A stretch of DNA of 46,850 nt, from contig CADAFS010000008.1 in NCBI GenBank assembly GCA_902787305.1, forward strand, positions 1 to 46,850. The letters are read 5' to 3'. Each line of letters starts with the position of its first letter. Position 1 is the first letter of the stretch. Made by a program: the position numbers and the translations under genes. Below are positions 1-8,567 of this stretch, in pieces. The notes under the pieces were generated by a model, which saw only the letters and a list, made by a program, of their open reading frames with translations, had not been told where the DNA came from and did not search any database. This DNA is from an uncultured Pseudomonadota bacterium (GTDB lineage: Bacteria; Pseudomonadota; Alphaproteobacteria; Rs-D84).

Positions 1-1116
1 TTACTATCGTTATTGCTGATAATCTGTTCGATTGGTGTTGCGTATGCGGATGACAAAAGCACGGTGACATCGTTAAAGTATGTGACGGATGAACTGAACG
101 CGCGCCAGGATAAGTTCGGTGCGAACGATGGCAAGGCGATGACATTTACAAATGTTGCGGGCGGAAATTTACCACGCGATGTAAAAGAAAGTTTGGGAAC
201 AAGTACAACTGATAGTGGCCTGCCGACGGTAAGTGCGGTGAACACGGGATTAGAAAACAAACAAGATGAAATTGGTGCGGCGAATATGAATACTGTTGTG
301 ACGTATACCGGCACACCAGGAACACTTGGTCAAAAGGGGATATACCAGGACACCGGCACATACGTGGCACAGAGTGATAACCTGATACAAGCATCAACAT
401 TTAATGCGGCGTTGCGTAATGGATTAAATAATGAATTTGTGTGCGCAGACCGCGACCCAGTATCAAACCAATGTTGGTTGTGGACGATTGATAATGCAAC
501 CGAAAACACACTTTTGCCCGATGGATATACGCCACTTGAATATATTGAATCAACAGGTACACAGTATATTAACACAGGGATTAATGGTGGCGCAGGAGTA
601 TCGGTTGACATGGTTGTTCAGGGAACCGGTGATAGAGGTATTATTTTTAGTTTTGACCAAGATTATATAGGGTCTTATGTTGGTGATAATGGCAGCAACT
701 TTTACTGTGGTGACGGTACATTCACAGAGGCATCAAGTTTACAAAAAACTAATATAACAACCTATTGGGAAACGAATGATTCAAAATTAAAACAAACAGT
801 AACAATAAACGGTATTACAAAAACAGTTGTGTATTCTAGAACACCAAGTACGATAGAATTATTTAAGGGGCGTTTTTGGGGTGCGGCCGACAGTTTTTGG
901 GCGGGAAAAGTGTATTCTTTTTCGATATCCAGGAATGGAAATTTGATTCTTAATCTTATACCAGTAAAACGAGGAAACACAGTTGGTATGTACGATACGG
1001 TCAACAGGCAATTCTATACGAATGCCGCAACCAGTGGCCCCGACTTTACGCCTGGGCCGGAATCGTCCGCACAAAACGTTTATATCCCACAAAATCAATC
1101 CGCCCAAAATCAATAG
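1..1116 (+). CDS. Secreted repeat-family protein with C-terminal LamG-like domain (5' truncated)
   Basis: The reading frame is open from the first base, so the true start lies outside the window. The first visible residues are the end of a signal peptide (hydrophobic run then AYA/DD). Next comes a module with 'SLKYVTDELNARQDK' and 'GTLGQKGIYQD', ending at 'CWLWTI'. The same module forms the protein starting at 46242 (SKAYVD, 'GTIGERGIYD', 'CTLWTI'), so the two are paralogues. This copy carries about 190 extra residues starting 'GYTPLEYIESTGTQYI', a motif typical of concanavalin/LamG-like domains in gut bacterial and phage surface proteins. The protein is probably exported and may bind glycans or other surface ligands, but that is inference. 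It ends 2 nt from the convergent prfB stop, with no terminator visible between them. Confidence 0.75.
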   Translation, partial: LLSLLLIICSIGVAYADDKSTVTSLKYVTDELNARQDKFGANDGKAMTFTNVAGGNLPRDVKESLGTSTTDSGLPTVSAVNTGLENKQDEIGAANMNTVVTYTGTPGTLGQKGIYQDTGTYVAQSDNLIQASTFNAALRNGLNNEFVCADRDPVSNQCWLWTIDNATENTLLPDGYTPLEYIESTGTQYINTGINGGAGVSVDMVVQGTGDRGIIFSFDQDYIGSYVGDNGSNFYCGDGTFTEASSLQKTNITTYWETNDSKLKQTVTINGITKTVVYSRTPSTIELFKGRFWGAADSFWAGKVYSFSISRNGNLILNLIPVKRGNTVGMYDTVNRQFYTNAATSGPDFTPGPESSAQNVYIPQNQSAQNQ

Positions 1117-1118
1117 TT

Positions 1119-2190
1119 TTACTTGCGGCGCAATAATGCCAACATAAATTCGTCCAAGTCACCGTCCAACACGGCGTCTGAATCGGTGTTTTCGGTACCG
1201 GTTCTGACATCTTTGACCAAACGATATGGATACAGGACATAGTTTCGAATCTGACTGCCCCACTCGATTTTTTTCTGTGCGGCCTTGGCGGCGTCTTCTT
1301 CGGCGGCGCGTTTTTCCATTTCCAATTCATACAAACGCGAACGCAAGATTTTCATTGCCATATCTTTATTCTGAAATTGACTGCGTTCATTTTGGCACGT
1401 GACAACGATTCCGGTTGGAATATGGGTAATGCGGACGGCACTGTCGGTTTTATTCACGTGTTGCCCGCCCGCGCCCGAAGAACGATATGTGTCAATGCGC
1501 AGGTCTTTTTCATTTATTTCGATATTGATTGTGTCGTCGATATCCGGCCATACGTCAACGGATGCAAAACTTGTTTGGCGTTTGCCGTTCGCATTAAACG
1601 GCGATATGCGCACCAATCGATGCACACCGATTTCATTACGCAGCCACCCATACGCGCGTTCACCGATTATTCGCATGGTCATACTTTTAATTCCGGCGGT
1701 GTCACCTTCGTGTTCTTCGATTATTTCCACCGCAAATCCATGTCGTTCGGCCCAACGCGTGTACATACGCGCCAACATTTGCGCCCAATCTTGGGCTTCG
1801 GTTCCGCCGGCGCCGGCCTGGATAAACAAAAACGCGTTGTTGCCGTCCGCGGGCCCATTAAACAATGTCACATACGCCGCACGGCGGGCGTCATCCGCCA
1901 ATTTTTCAATTGCCGCGATTACATCCGCATCATCGGGCGCAATCGCGTACAATTCGCGCAGGTTTTCAAATTCCGCATCCATATCCGCTATCATTCTCAG
2001 GTCGCGTTCAGCCACGGACTTTTTCTGCATAATCGCGCGCGCCACATCCGGGTCGTTCCATAAATCTGGCGAAAGTGATTGTTTGGTTAAATCGTCGATT
2101 TGCGTCCTGAGTTTATCCGGGTCAAAGAAACCCCCGAATATTATTCAGGTTATCGGAAATTTCACTAAAGATTTCATTTGCCAAAAACAT
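1119..2190 (-). CDS. prfB: Peptide chain release factor 2, with programmed +1 frameshift
   Basis: RF2 recognises UGA and UAA and triggers peptide release. The gene is in two frames. A 22-codon first frame starts at ATG 2190 and ends at an in-frame TGA (2124-2122). The second frame runs on from GAC at 2123. The junction reads CGG GGG TTT CTT TGA C, matching the classic RF2 slip site (Shine-Dalgarno-like G-run, CTT slip codon, TGA, C). The joined product is 356 residues; E. coli RF2 has 365. The codon-recognition tripeptide SPF is at about residues 196-198 and the catalytic GGQ at 241-243. Skipping the T at 2124 gives ...GFLDPDKL, matching the RF2 family there. RF2 autoregulates through this site: low RF2 favours the shift. 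There is no Shine-Dalgarno before ATG 2190, and a -10 box ends 6 nt upstream, so the mRNA may be leaderless. Confidence 0.97.
2120..2136 (-). promoter_or_regulatory. prfB programmed +1 frameshift site
   Basis: On the minus strand the sequence CGGGGGTTTCTTTGAC contains a G-rich internal Shine-Dalgarno, the CTT slip codon and a TGA stop followed by C. This is the known architecture for autoregulated RF2 frameshifting. The E. coli version is AGGGGGTATCTTTGAC. Confidence 0.95.
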
Positions 2191-2196
2191 AGGACT

Positions 2197-2224
2197 ATCA
2201 TAGCAATCAAAATTCCAAAATCAA
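2197..2224 (-). promoter_or_regulatory. Putative prfB promoter (leaderless)
   Basis: TTGATT (2224-2219) and TATGAT (2202-2197) are separated by 16 nt. Only 6 nt separate the -10 box from the ATG at 2190, so transcription would begin at or next to the start codon. Confidence 0.5.
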
Positions 2225-2233
2225 CAATAAATC

Positions 2234-2262
2234 TTGCGAGCGCCCTAAAATTATGATAAAAT
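2234..2262 (+). promoter_or_regulatory. Putative promoter of the 2289 gene
   Basis: TTGCGA (2234-2239) and TAAAAT (2257-2262) have a 17-nt spacer. They sit 27 nt before the ATG, and a strong G-rich Shine-Dalgarno (around 2275-2282) follows. Diverges from the prfB promoter. Confidence 0.55.
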
Positions 2263-2288
2263 AAGCGACAGATAGGGGGGAGAGTTTC

Positions 2289-3533
2289 ATGAAACATTTC
2301 TTTCGTATGACAGGCGTTGTGTGTGCATGCATGATTGGTGCGGGCGCGTATGGCATTTCGGCGGGAACAACCGCGACAAATATGGCGCGTGGCGTGAATA
2401 TGGGCACGGTTGGCAACACAAACCTGCGCGGGAACCAAGGTTTGGCGAATGCATATAAAACCAATCAGCGCAATACTTACTATATGGTAAATGTGCCAGA
2501 TGTCGATAGTGCGTGTCGTATAAAGATTGATAAATGCCTGTCCGATTATTGTGGCGATATTACCGTTGTCCCAGGCCAGGTATCGGGCCGCTGTGCATAC
2601 GCAACAGAAAGCGAATTGTATAATTATGTTCTGCTTTGCCTGCGTAATGACGTGTCGGTGTTATTGCCGAACTATGCGACGAATACGAAAATGGGTGTTG
2701 GTGGTGTAAATACCGCGGCGCACCTTTGCCCGTCATATGTACAACAAGAATTAATGGCGTGGCTGGCCATGTCAAACATGGCGAACGAATTGACCAAGGC
2801 GCATTCACCACAGTGCCTGCAGCGGCGCCAGGAATTAGAGGCCGCAATGTCTTGCCATGCGGTCGCATTGGCGTATGGAAACGAAACATCAAGTATGCTT
2901 ATGTCGCAACTTAGTGATTTTTGCGGTGCGGGCGTGCCGGGTGGATCGGCCGAAATGGTGTCACGATTCGCAAATGCCGGCAACATTGGTGCAAACATTT
3001 GGGGATGGGCGGAAAAAATTGTAACGCTTGATTTGAATAAAAAGGCTTCCGATTGGGAAAACGCGGTTGATGCGGTTTTGGCGTCCTATACAAATCGTAT
3101 GAATTTGGCGTGCGGTGAAAATATGCAACTGAATTTGGCGGCGCATGAAACCGGAAATTCAAATGCGGCACTGCAAACCGCGGCGGCGATTGCGGCGGGC
3201 GTTGCATTTCCCGATGCACAAAAAAAAACTAATGCAATAGATAAAAACGCCGGCAAATACGGAATTTTTTTCGAAGTTAAATCTAATACCGAAGTTTATG
3301 ATTATGCGACCGCAAATCAGGTTATTCAGGCGGGGCTTTCAAATTCGCCCCTTACCCAAAATGCGTTTTTAACATCGGCGCAAATGGATAACATGCAAAA
3401 TGCGTATAAGTACGGAACCAAGGTTTTTATCCTGCGCGATAGCACGCGTTGCTTTATGGTGCCGGTTGCCGACACAACCAGTGCCGAACGTTCGATGGTC
3501 GCGCAACAATTTGCAAATTGCATTTATAAGTAG
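2289..3533 (+). CDS. Secreted Cys-rich protein of unknown function
   Basis: 414 residues; I do not recognise a named family. It begins with a signal-like segment (charged start, hydrophobic residues about 7-22). Cysteines at about 76, 83, 88 and 102 form a C-x6-C-x4-C-x13-C module ending in GRC. A matching module occurs near residues 292-314 of the 1458-residue protein at 19182, so the two share a domain. The middle is Ala/Met/Asn-rich and looks helical. Cysteine pairs plus an export signal suggest disulphides in the periplasm or at the surface (inference). It has its own promoter and a strong GGGGGGAGAG ribosome site. A bidirectional terminator follows. Confidence 0.8.
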   Translation: MKHFFRMTGVVCACMIGAGAYGISAGTTATNMARGVNMGTVGNTNLRGNQGLANAYKTNQRNTYYMVNVPDVDSACRIKIDKCLSDYCGDITVVPGQVSGRCAYATESELYNYVLLCLRNDVSVLLPNYATNTKMGVGGVNTAAHLCPSYVQQELMAWLAMSNMANELTKAHSPQCLQRRQELEAAMSCHAVALAYGNETSSMLMSQLSDFCGAGVPGGSAEMVSRFANAGNIGANIWGWAEKIVTLDLNKKASDWENAVDAVLASYTNRMNLACGENMQLNLAAHETGNSNAALQTAAAIAAGVAFPDAQKKTNAIDKNAGKYGIFFEVKSNTEVYDYATANQVIQAGLSNSPLTQNAFLTSAQMDNMQNAYKYGTKVFILRDSTRCFMVPVADTTSAERSMVAQQFANCIYK

Positions 3534-3557
3534 CGTTCAATGGTTGCCAATACTAAA

Positions 3558-3590
3558 AAATCCCCGCGACTGCGGGGATTTCTTTTATTT
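3558..3590. terminator. Bidirectional rho-independent terminator
   Basis: Ten-base-pair stem AAATCCCCGC/GCGGGGATTT with a GACT loop (3558-3581). T-rich tracts follow on both strands; the minus-strand T-run is stronger. It serves the convergent 2289 gene and the cold-shock gene. Confidence 0.85.
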
Positions 3591-3917
3591 CTTCCAGAAA
3601 GCAAATCCGGAATGTTTTTCTTCTTTTTTGCTTTCTTCGCGGGCGCGGCGTCTTTCGGCACGCCGTTCCTGAAATCGCTTTGCAGATTCTTCGTCGCGTT
3701 GAACAAGTTTTAATGTTGTGACCGACAATTTGCCATTACGAACTTCTTCATCAAATTCAACGATATCGCCTTCGTTCAAATATCGCAAATCCGCATTTTT
3801 AAGTGAACTTGAATGAACAAATACATCATCCGTGTTGCCGTCCGCATTCGGTGTATCCGGCGCAATAAAGCCATAACACTTTTTGCCGTTGTACCATTTT
3901 ACTTTACCTTGGCGCAT
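3585..3917 (-). CDS. Cold-shock domain protein with basic C-terminal tail
   Basis: 110 residues. The N-terminal 70 residues are a cold-shock (OB-fold) domain: 'GKVKWYN' strand, RNP1-like 'KCYGFI' and RNP2-like 'DVFVHSS'. Such proteins bind single-stranded RNA/DNA and melt RNA structure. The last 35 residues (after 'LVQRDEES') are very rich in Arg, Lys and Glu, unlike the 67-70-residue classical CspA, and probably add non-specific RNA affinity. A good Shine-Dalgarno (AAAGGA) precedes ATG 3917. The 124-nt gap upstream could hold a structured leader, but I see no clear conserved element there. Confidence 0.92.
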   Translation of the reverse strand: MRQGKVKWYNGKKCYGFIAPDTPNADGNTDDVFVHSSSLKNADLRYLNEGDIVEFDEEVRNGKLSVTTLKLVQRDEESAKRFQERRAERRRAREESKKEEKHSGFAFWKK

Positions 3918-4022
3918 CTTTTTTCCTTTACTAATCTTGTTGATGATTCAATCGTTTGATTAAATCTGATTCAATCTTGTCACAATGAAAAAGTAAAATC
4001 AAGAAAATAACGCACATGCCAA

Positions 4023-4040
4023 AAAGGACATTTGTCCCCA
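4023..4040 (-). terminator. Possible weak terminator after the lysK-lysS operon
   Basis: On the minus strand, just past the stop at 4042, GGACAAATGTCC is followed by TTTTT. The stem is only 4-5 bp, so confidence is low. Confidence 0.35.
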
Positions 4041-4041
4041 A

Positions 4042-5460
4042 TTACATATTGCGTTCGGAATTATAATATCGCGAAACTTCATTCATAATAAAATTGAATA
4101 ACCGCACCGCAAGTGTATCACCATCAACCCCGCATCCGGCACGCGTATACGGCATTGCCGACACCAAAACAAATCGTGCCATAAAACGGAAAATTGCAAT
4201 CTCTTGGGTTTTATCCAACTTTGATGAAGAATTTGTCACAACAAAAATTTCATTTTTCACCGCGGCATCCAATTTGTTCATAATTTTTTCAACAATCGAA
4301 CTTGGGTAATAAAGTTTGCATTCGCGCGGGAACCCTTCAAACAATGATACATCGTTACCACGGCTGTATAAAATATTCCAACCGACGCGTTCAAGTAAAT
4401 CGTCCAAACACCGACATATCATTTTATTATATTGTTCGATTCCGCTTTCCATCATTTCGGCGGCCTCACTTTCGATGGCGGCATTTTCCATATCTGGATT
4501 TTCGCGCAATGTGGCATAGTAATCATGTGTGCGTCGTTCAAATTCAAAGAATGTCCGAACCTGACATATAATTTCCATCGGAATAACATTATCCGCCGTG
4601 CCGATATTCACAATAACCTTGGAATCGCGATAGTTGCGCGGGTTTGTAATATCATAAAACTTGTCACGCATCGATATAATTCGTTCCGGCATCATATCGC
4701 GCAGTCGTTCGATAAAAGTTCGCGCCTGGGGTATTAAATCGAACAAGCACTTTACGCGCCACACATCGTTCAAATGCAAGTATGGTTTTTTAACCTTGTC
4801 TAATTCGCGAACAAGTTTTACAACCAAACTATCCTCGCTTTGTCCGATGATGGATAAAACTTCTTCGGCGGCGTTGGTCACATAATGTGCGGCAAAATTT
4901 TTTCGAATTTGTTGTTCGATTTTTTTAATCTGTTTATCGCGCCCCATTTCCACGAACACACGCGTGACCGCCGAAATAACATCATTGATAAAGAACTGAT
5001 AGTATTTCCCGGTCACCTTGTCAATCGCGCGTTCAACATTTTTCTGCGCGGCAACAATTACCGTCACAATCGATGACACCGACAAATCAATCTTGTGTGA
5101 GGCGCAGCACGTAAAGAACTGATTCCGCATCGGGTCCGCATCTAATCTATGATTGACTAAATAACAACAGAGCGGATTTATATCTGCAATCTTTATTGGT
5201 TTGTCCACCGACAAATCTGTCGCCGGGTCATATTCGGTCACGGCGGTTTTTGGTGCACCAAAGCATTTGCCTAAAACATGGAATACATCGCGATAGCAAT
5301 CCATACCGTCAGAATAAAGCCGGCGTAAATACTGCGCTGTTTCATCGTCTATGCGTCCCGCATCGCGCGCATTATCAATAAACGCGATGTTGTGCCGATC
5401 GCGGTCGGCGGTAAGAATATCAACATCTAATGCGGTCGTTTTTACCATGCGCGCGTCCAT
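4042..5460 (-). CDS. Unknown protein with a degenerate RelA/SpoT-like region
   Basis: 472 residues, third gene of the lysK-lysS operon; its ATG overlaps the lysS stop (TAATG), so translation is probably coupled. Residues about 215-320 resemble the RelA/SpoT (p)ppGpp synthetase fold: 'LNDVWRVKCLF' (compare D-x-x-x-x-R of the family), 'NPRNYRD' (compare NGYRSLH) and 'CQVRTFFEFERRTHDYY' (compare E-x-Q-x-R-T...H..Y). The usual His after YRSL is Lys, and the catalytic Glu two positions before Gln is Ile, unless Glu296 substitutes. So alarmone synthesis is doubtful. No HD hydrolase or TGS domain is evident. The remainder is mostly helical with no signal peptide; the protein is likely cytosolic. The similarity is by eye only. 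Confidence 0.6.
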   Translation of the reverse strand: MDARMVKTTALDVDILTADRDRHNIAFIDNARDAGRIDDETAQYLRRLYSDGMDCYRDVFHVLGKCFGAPKTAVTEYDPATDLSVDKPIKIADINPLCCYLVNHRLDADPMRNQFFTCCASHKIDLSVSSIVTVIVAAQKNVERAIDKVTGKYYQFFINDVISAVTRVFVEMGRDKQIKKIEQQIRKNFAAHYVTNAAEEVLSIIGQSEDSLVVKLVRELDKVKKPYLHLNDVWRVKCLFDLIPQARTFIERLRDMMPERIISMRDKFYDITNPRNYRDSKVIVNIGTADNVIPMEIICQVRTFFEFERRTHDYYATLRENPDMENAAIESEAAEMMESGIEQYNKMICRCLDDLLERVGWNILYSRGNDVSLFEGFPRECKLYYPSSIVEKIMNKLDAAVKNEIFVVTNSSSKLDKTQEIAIFRFMARFVLVSAMPYTRAGCGVDGDTLAVRLFNFIMNEVSRYYNSERNM

Positions 5461-6926
5461 TACTTCATTATCGGGAACAAAATAACATCGCGTGCGGTCG
5501 GTTGGTCAAACACAATCATGGCCAATCTGTCGATGCCCATACCCACACCGGAAATTGGCGGAAATCCGTGTTCCATCGCGCGCACAAAGTCGTTGTCGGG
5601 GTTAAATGCTTCTTCTTCGCCACCTTCGATACTTTTCGCCTGTTCCTCAAAGGCCTTGGCCTGTTGTATTGGATTCACCAATTCGGAATAGCCCTTGCAC
5701 AGTTCGCCGCCCGCCACCAATAATTGATACATATCAAGGCGCCGGTCATCATCGTTGTTATGCCGCGCAAGTGGCACCATATAAGTTGGATAGTTATAAA
5801 GGAACGTCGGTTGAACAATACTGCCACGGATTTTCCGCTTGTACACATAGTCAACCAATGTCGCAAGTGATTTCAAATCTTCCAATTCGGACATCGGGAA
5901 CATACCCATATCAACCAATTTTTGACGCAACACATCAACATCTTCAAAGTCCAAAATGTTGCACCCGAACAGTTCGTTCATCTTTGCGGTGTAATCCATC
6001 ATATCATACTTGCTAAAATCAAGTTTGGTTCCTTGGAATTCAATCTGTAATGTTCCGCGTGCGCGCATTATCAATTCTTGAACCATTTGCCATGTGAAAT
6101 CAATGTTGCGCTTGTAATCCCAATATGCCGCATACCATTCAATCATGGTGAATTCTTGCAAGTGCATCGCATCCATACCTTCGTTGCGGAAATCCTTGGC
6201 CACTTCGTACACACGGTCAAACCCCGCGCCAATCGCCATCTTTAGGAAAAGTTCCGGTGAAATACGCAATTGGAAATCCGTGTTTAACGCGTTGTGGTGT
6301 GTGACGAACGGCCGTGCCGCCGCACCCGATGCGATATTTTGCATAATCGGTGTTTCAATTTCCAAGAATCCGTGATTATTCATAAATTCGCGCAAATGTT
6401 GTGTCATTTTGAATCGCCCAAGCAACGCGTTGCGCGATTCCGGATTTGAAACAATATCCAAATAGCGTTGACGATATCGCGTTTCCATATCGGTAAGCCC
6501 ATGGAACTTTTCCGGCAACGGCCGTAACGCCTTGGCAAGTATTTCGTAATTTGCAACGCGCACGGTCAATTCGCCGGCGGTTGTGTGATATAATTTTCCG
6601 GTGATTCCAATAAAGTCGCCCAAATCAACATTGGCCTTCATGAATTTATAGTTTTCTTCGCCCAATTCTTCGCGCGACATAGAAAATTGAATTTCGCCAT
6701 TTATATCATAAATGCGCCCGAACATCAGTTTTCCCATCCAACGCAACGCCGTGACGCGACCACAAAGCCGAACATCCGTATCGTCGGGTAATTCACGCGC
6801 ATCGGCAATTGTGTGCGTGCGATCAAATTTATCCTTCCACACAACACCATCGCGTGCGCGAATGTTTTCTGCCTTTTGCAGGCGTGCGGTAAGTTCATTT
6901 GTAGACATCGTTTCATTTTCTGACAT
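5460..6926 (-). CDS. lysS: Lysyl-tRNA synthetase, class II
   Basis: 488 residues, full length for the class II enzyme that charges tRNA-Lys. The N-terminal OB-fold anticodon domain (about residues 45-150) has 'VRLCGRVTALRWMGKL'. The catalytic core has 'METRYRQRYLD' (motif 1 region), 'FRNEGMDAMHLQEFTMIEW' (motif 2) and 'GVGMGIDRLAMIV' (motif 3). Intact motifs argue for an active synthetase, not an EpmA/PoxA paralogue, which lacks the OB domain. It begins 1 nt after the lysK stop (TAAAATG), with the lysK end providing the weak ribosome site. A class I enzyme of the same specificity lies immediately upstream, which is highly unusual. Confidence 0.96.
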   Translation of the reverse strand: MSENETMSTNELTARLQKAENIRARDGVVWKDKFDRTHTIADARELPDDTDVRLCGRVTALRWMGKLMFGRIYDINGEIQFSMSREELGEENYKFMKANVDLGDFIGITGKLYHTTAGELTVRVANYEILAKALRPLPEKFHGLTDMETRYRQRYLDIVSNPESRNALLGRFKMTQHLREFMNNHGFLEIETPIMQNIASGAAARPFVTHHNALNTDFQLRISPELFLKMAIGAGFDRVYEVAKDFRNEGMDAMHLQEFTMIEWYAAYWDYKRNIDFTWQMVQELIMRARGTLQIEFQGTKLDFSKYDMMDYTAKMNELFGCNILDFEDVDVLRQKLVDMGMFPMSELEDLKSLATLVDYVYKRKIRGSIVQPTFLYNYPTYMVPLARHNNDDDRRLDMYQLLVAGGELCKGYSELVNPIQQAKAFEEQAKSIEGGEEEAFNPDNDFVRAMEHGFPPISGVGMGIDRLAMIVFDQPTARDVILFPIMK

Positions 6927-6927
6927 T

Positions 6928-8496
6928 TTATAGTACCCTTTTTATCATATCTATTGTTTTCTCTATACCGTAAATCATTATAAAATTTGGCAACCTTGGA
7001 CCACTTTCTTGTCCCAACAAAACATTATAGAACATTGTAAAGAAGTCGCGCAGTTTATCCACTGAATAATACTTTTTCCCAATATCATAACAATAGGTTT
7101 CTAATTCTTTTTCTATACCCGTTTTACCGACGAATTGCGCAAGTCCATTCATCAAATCCTGCAAAACAATCTTTTCTTGGTCGGTCGCATCACGATATTT
7201 CTTGTTTGGTTTAACAAAATCGTGATAATAATGAACCGCAGATTCCGCCATTTTGTTCAAATCAGGGCAATTCTGCGGATTTAATTCTGGGTTATACGCG
7301 GTTATGTATCCCCACATATCAGATATGCGTTCCGTGTTCGCGGCACTTGCTAAATTCAATAGCAGATTATACGATATTGGCATACGACCGGTCGGGACAC
7401 CATGTTCACGGTGAATATAAACCACCGGGTTGGTTAGTTTGGCGGTATCATCTTGTTTATCATAATTATTTAGGTGTTGATAGTATTCATCAACATTACG
7501 CGGGATAACATCAAAGTACAATTTTTTACTTGTTGTTGGTTTGTTATACATAAACAATGCCAAACTTTCTGGATTTCCGTATTTTAACCATTGTTCAATA
7601 CTAATACCATTGCCTTTTGTTTTAGATATTTTTTGTCCTTGTTCATCAACAAACAGTTGATAAGTTAAATTTTCTGGGGCGCGCCCACCAAGAATACGAA
7701 TAATATCCCCTGATAATTTATAGGAATCTGTTAAATCAGCACCGCACATTTCATAATCCACATCTAATGCCAACCAGCGCATCGCCCAATCTGCCTTCCA
7801 TTGTAATTTTGCCATGCCATTTAGCACAGACTGTTCAACGCGCGTGCCGTCGTCGTCTTCGAAAACAACAATTCCTTTTTCAGCATTGATTTCTAACATT
7901 GGAACTTGCAACACTTTACCTGTTTTTGGTGAAATCGGCATAATCGGACTGTATGTTTTTTGCCTTTCTTCGCGTAGTGTCGGCAACATAACCTTCATAA
8001 TTCTATCGTAATTCGCCAAAATTTTCATCAATGCTTCATTAAAAGCCCCAGATTTATACATTTCTGTGGAACTCATGAAATCATATTCAAATCCATAACT
8101 ATCCAAAAATTCACGCAACATTGCATTATTATGATCTGCAAAACTTTTATACTTACCAAAAGGATCAGGGACAGATGTCAACGGTAATCCTATATATTTT
8201 GCGGTTTCTTCTTGGTTTGGGATATTTGTCGGTACTTTACGTAATCCATCCATATCGTCAGAAAAGGCAATCAAACGTGTCGGAATATCAGAAATTTTGG
8301 TAAAGGCCCATCGAACCATACTGGTGCGGGCAACCTCGCCAAAAGTGCCAATGTGCGGCAACCCCGAAGGGCCATAACCTGTTTCAAACAAAACATAACC
8401 TTTGGCCGGGGTTTTGTTTCCGATATGTGCCAATATCTTGCGGGCTTCTTGGAATGGCCATGTGTTTATTTGACTATAATCTATATTTCCCGACAT
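6928..8496 (-). CDS. lysK: Lysyl-tRNA synthetase, class I
   Basis: 522 residues. This is the Rossmann-fold (class I) LysRS found in archaea, spirochaetes and most alphaproteobacteria. The HIGH-type signature is 'GLPHIGTFGE' (HIGT at residues 48-51) and the KMSKS-type is 'KISKTKGN' (289-296). The C-terminal part is the helical anticodon-binding cage. I chose ATG 8496 because AAAAGGGAAA lies 5-8 nt before it; the in-frame GTG at 8529 would lie within the T-run of the leader hairpin. The codon use is visibly more AT-rich than lysS. It leads the lysK-lysS-unknown operon and has an extended -10 promoter and a terminator-like hairpin in its leader. Confidence 0.95.
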   Translation of the reverse strand: MSGNIDYSQINTWPFQEARKILAHIGNKTPAKGYVLFETGYGPSGLPHIGTFGEVARTSMVRWAFTKISDIPTRLIAFSDDMDGLRKVPTNIPNQEETAKYIGLPLTSVPDPFGKYKSFADHNNAMLREFLDSYGFEYDFMSSTEMYKSGAFNEALMKILANYDRIMKVMLPTLREERQKTYSPIMPISPKTGKVLQVPMLEINAEKGIVVFEDDDGTRVEQSVLNGMAKLQWKADWAMRWLALDVDYEMCGADLTDSYKLSGDIIRILGGRAPENLTYQLFVDEQGQKISKTKGNGISIEQWLKYGNPESLALFMYNKPTTSKKLYFDVIPRNVDEYYQHLNNYDKQDDTAKLTNPVVYIHREHGVPTGRMPISYNLLLNLASAANTERISDMWGYITAYNPELNPQNCPDLNKMAESAVHYYHDFVKPNKKYRDATDQEKIVLQDLMNGLAQFVGKTGIEKELETYCYDIGKKYYSVDKLRDFFTMFYNVLLGQESGPRLPNFIMIYGIEKTIDMIKRVL

Positions 8497-8514
8497 AATG
8501 TTTCCCTTTTGGTT

Positions 8515-8546
8515 AAAAAAACGGGGCACCGTAAAAGTGCGCCCGT
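8515..8546 (-). promoter_or_regulatory. Terminator-like hairpin in the lysK leader (possible attenuator)
   Basis: Minus-strand ACGGGCGCAC...GTGCCCCGT forms a 9-bp stem with one bulged C and a 7-nt loop, followed directly by seven T. It lies between the lysK -10 box (8573-8568) and the lysK ribosome site. No minus-strand gene lies upstream that it could terminate, so it may control read-through into the operon. Confidence 0.6.
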
Positions 8547-8567
8547 AAATTACTTTATGGTCGCACC

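Noticed and set aside
1377-2256. Two long plus-strand frames opposite prfB (228 and 285 codons)
   Set aside because: They are antisense to a clear RF2 gene, lack ribosome sites and have unlikely residue composition.
5460-6926. EpmA/PoxA (EF-P lysyltransferase) for the class II gene
   Set aside because: The N-terminal OB-fold anticodon domain is present and the length is that of a full LysRS.
6928-8529. GTG 8529 as lysK start
   Set aside because: It would put the ribosome site inside the gene; ATG 8496 has a good Shine-Dalgarno.
8497-8567. T-box riboswitch ahead of lysK
   Set aside because: The leader is too short and no T-box sequence (TGGNACC) or specifier arrangement is visible; only a terminator-like hairpin remains.
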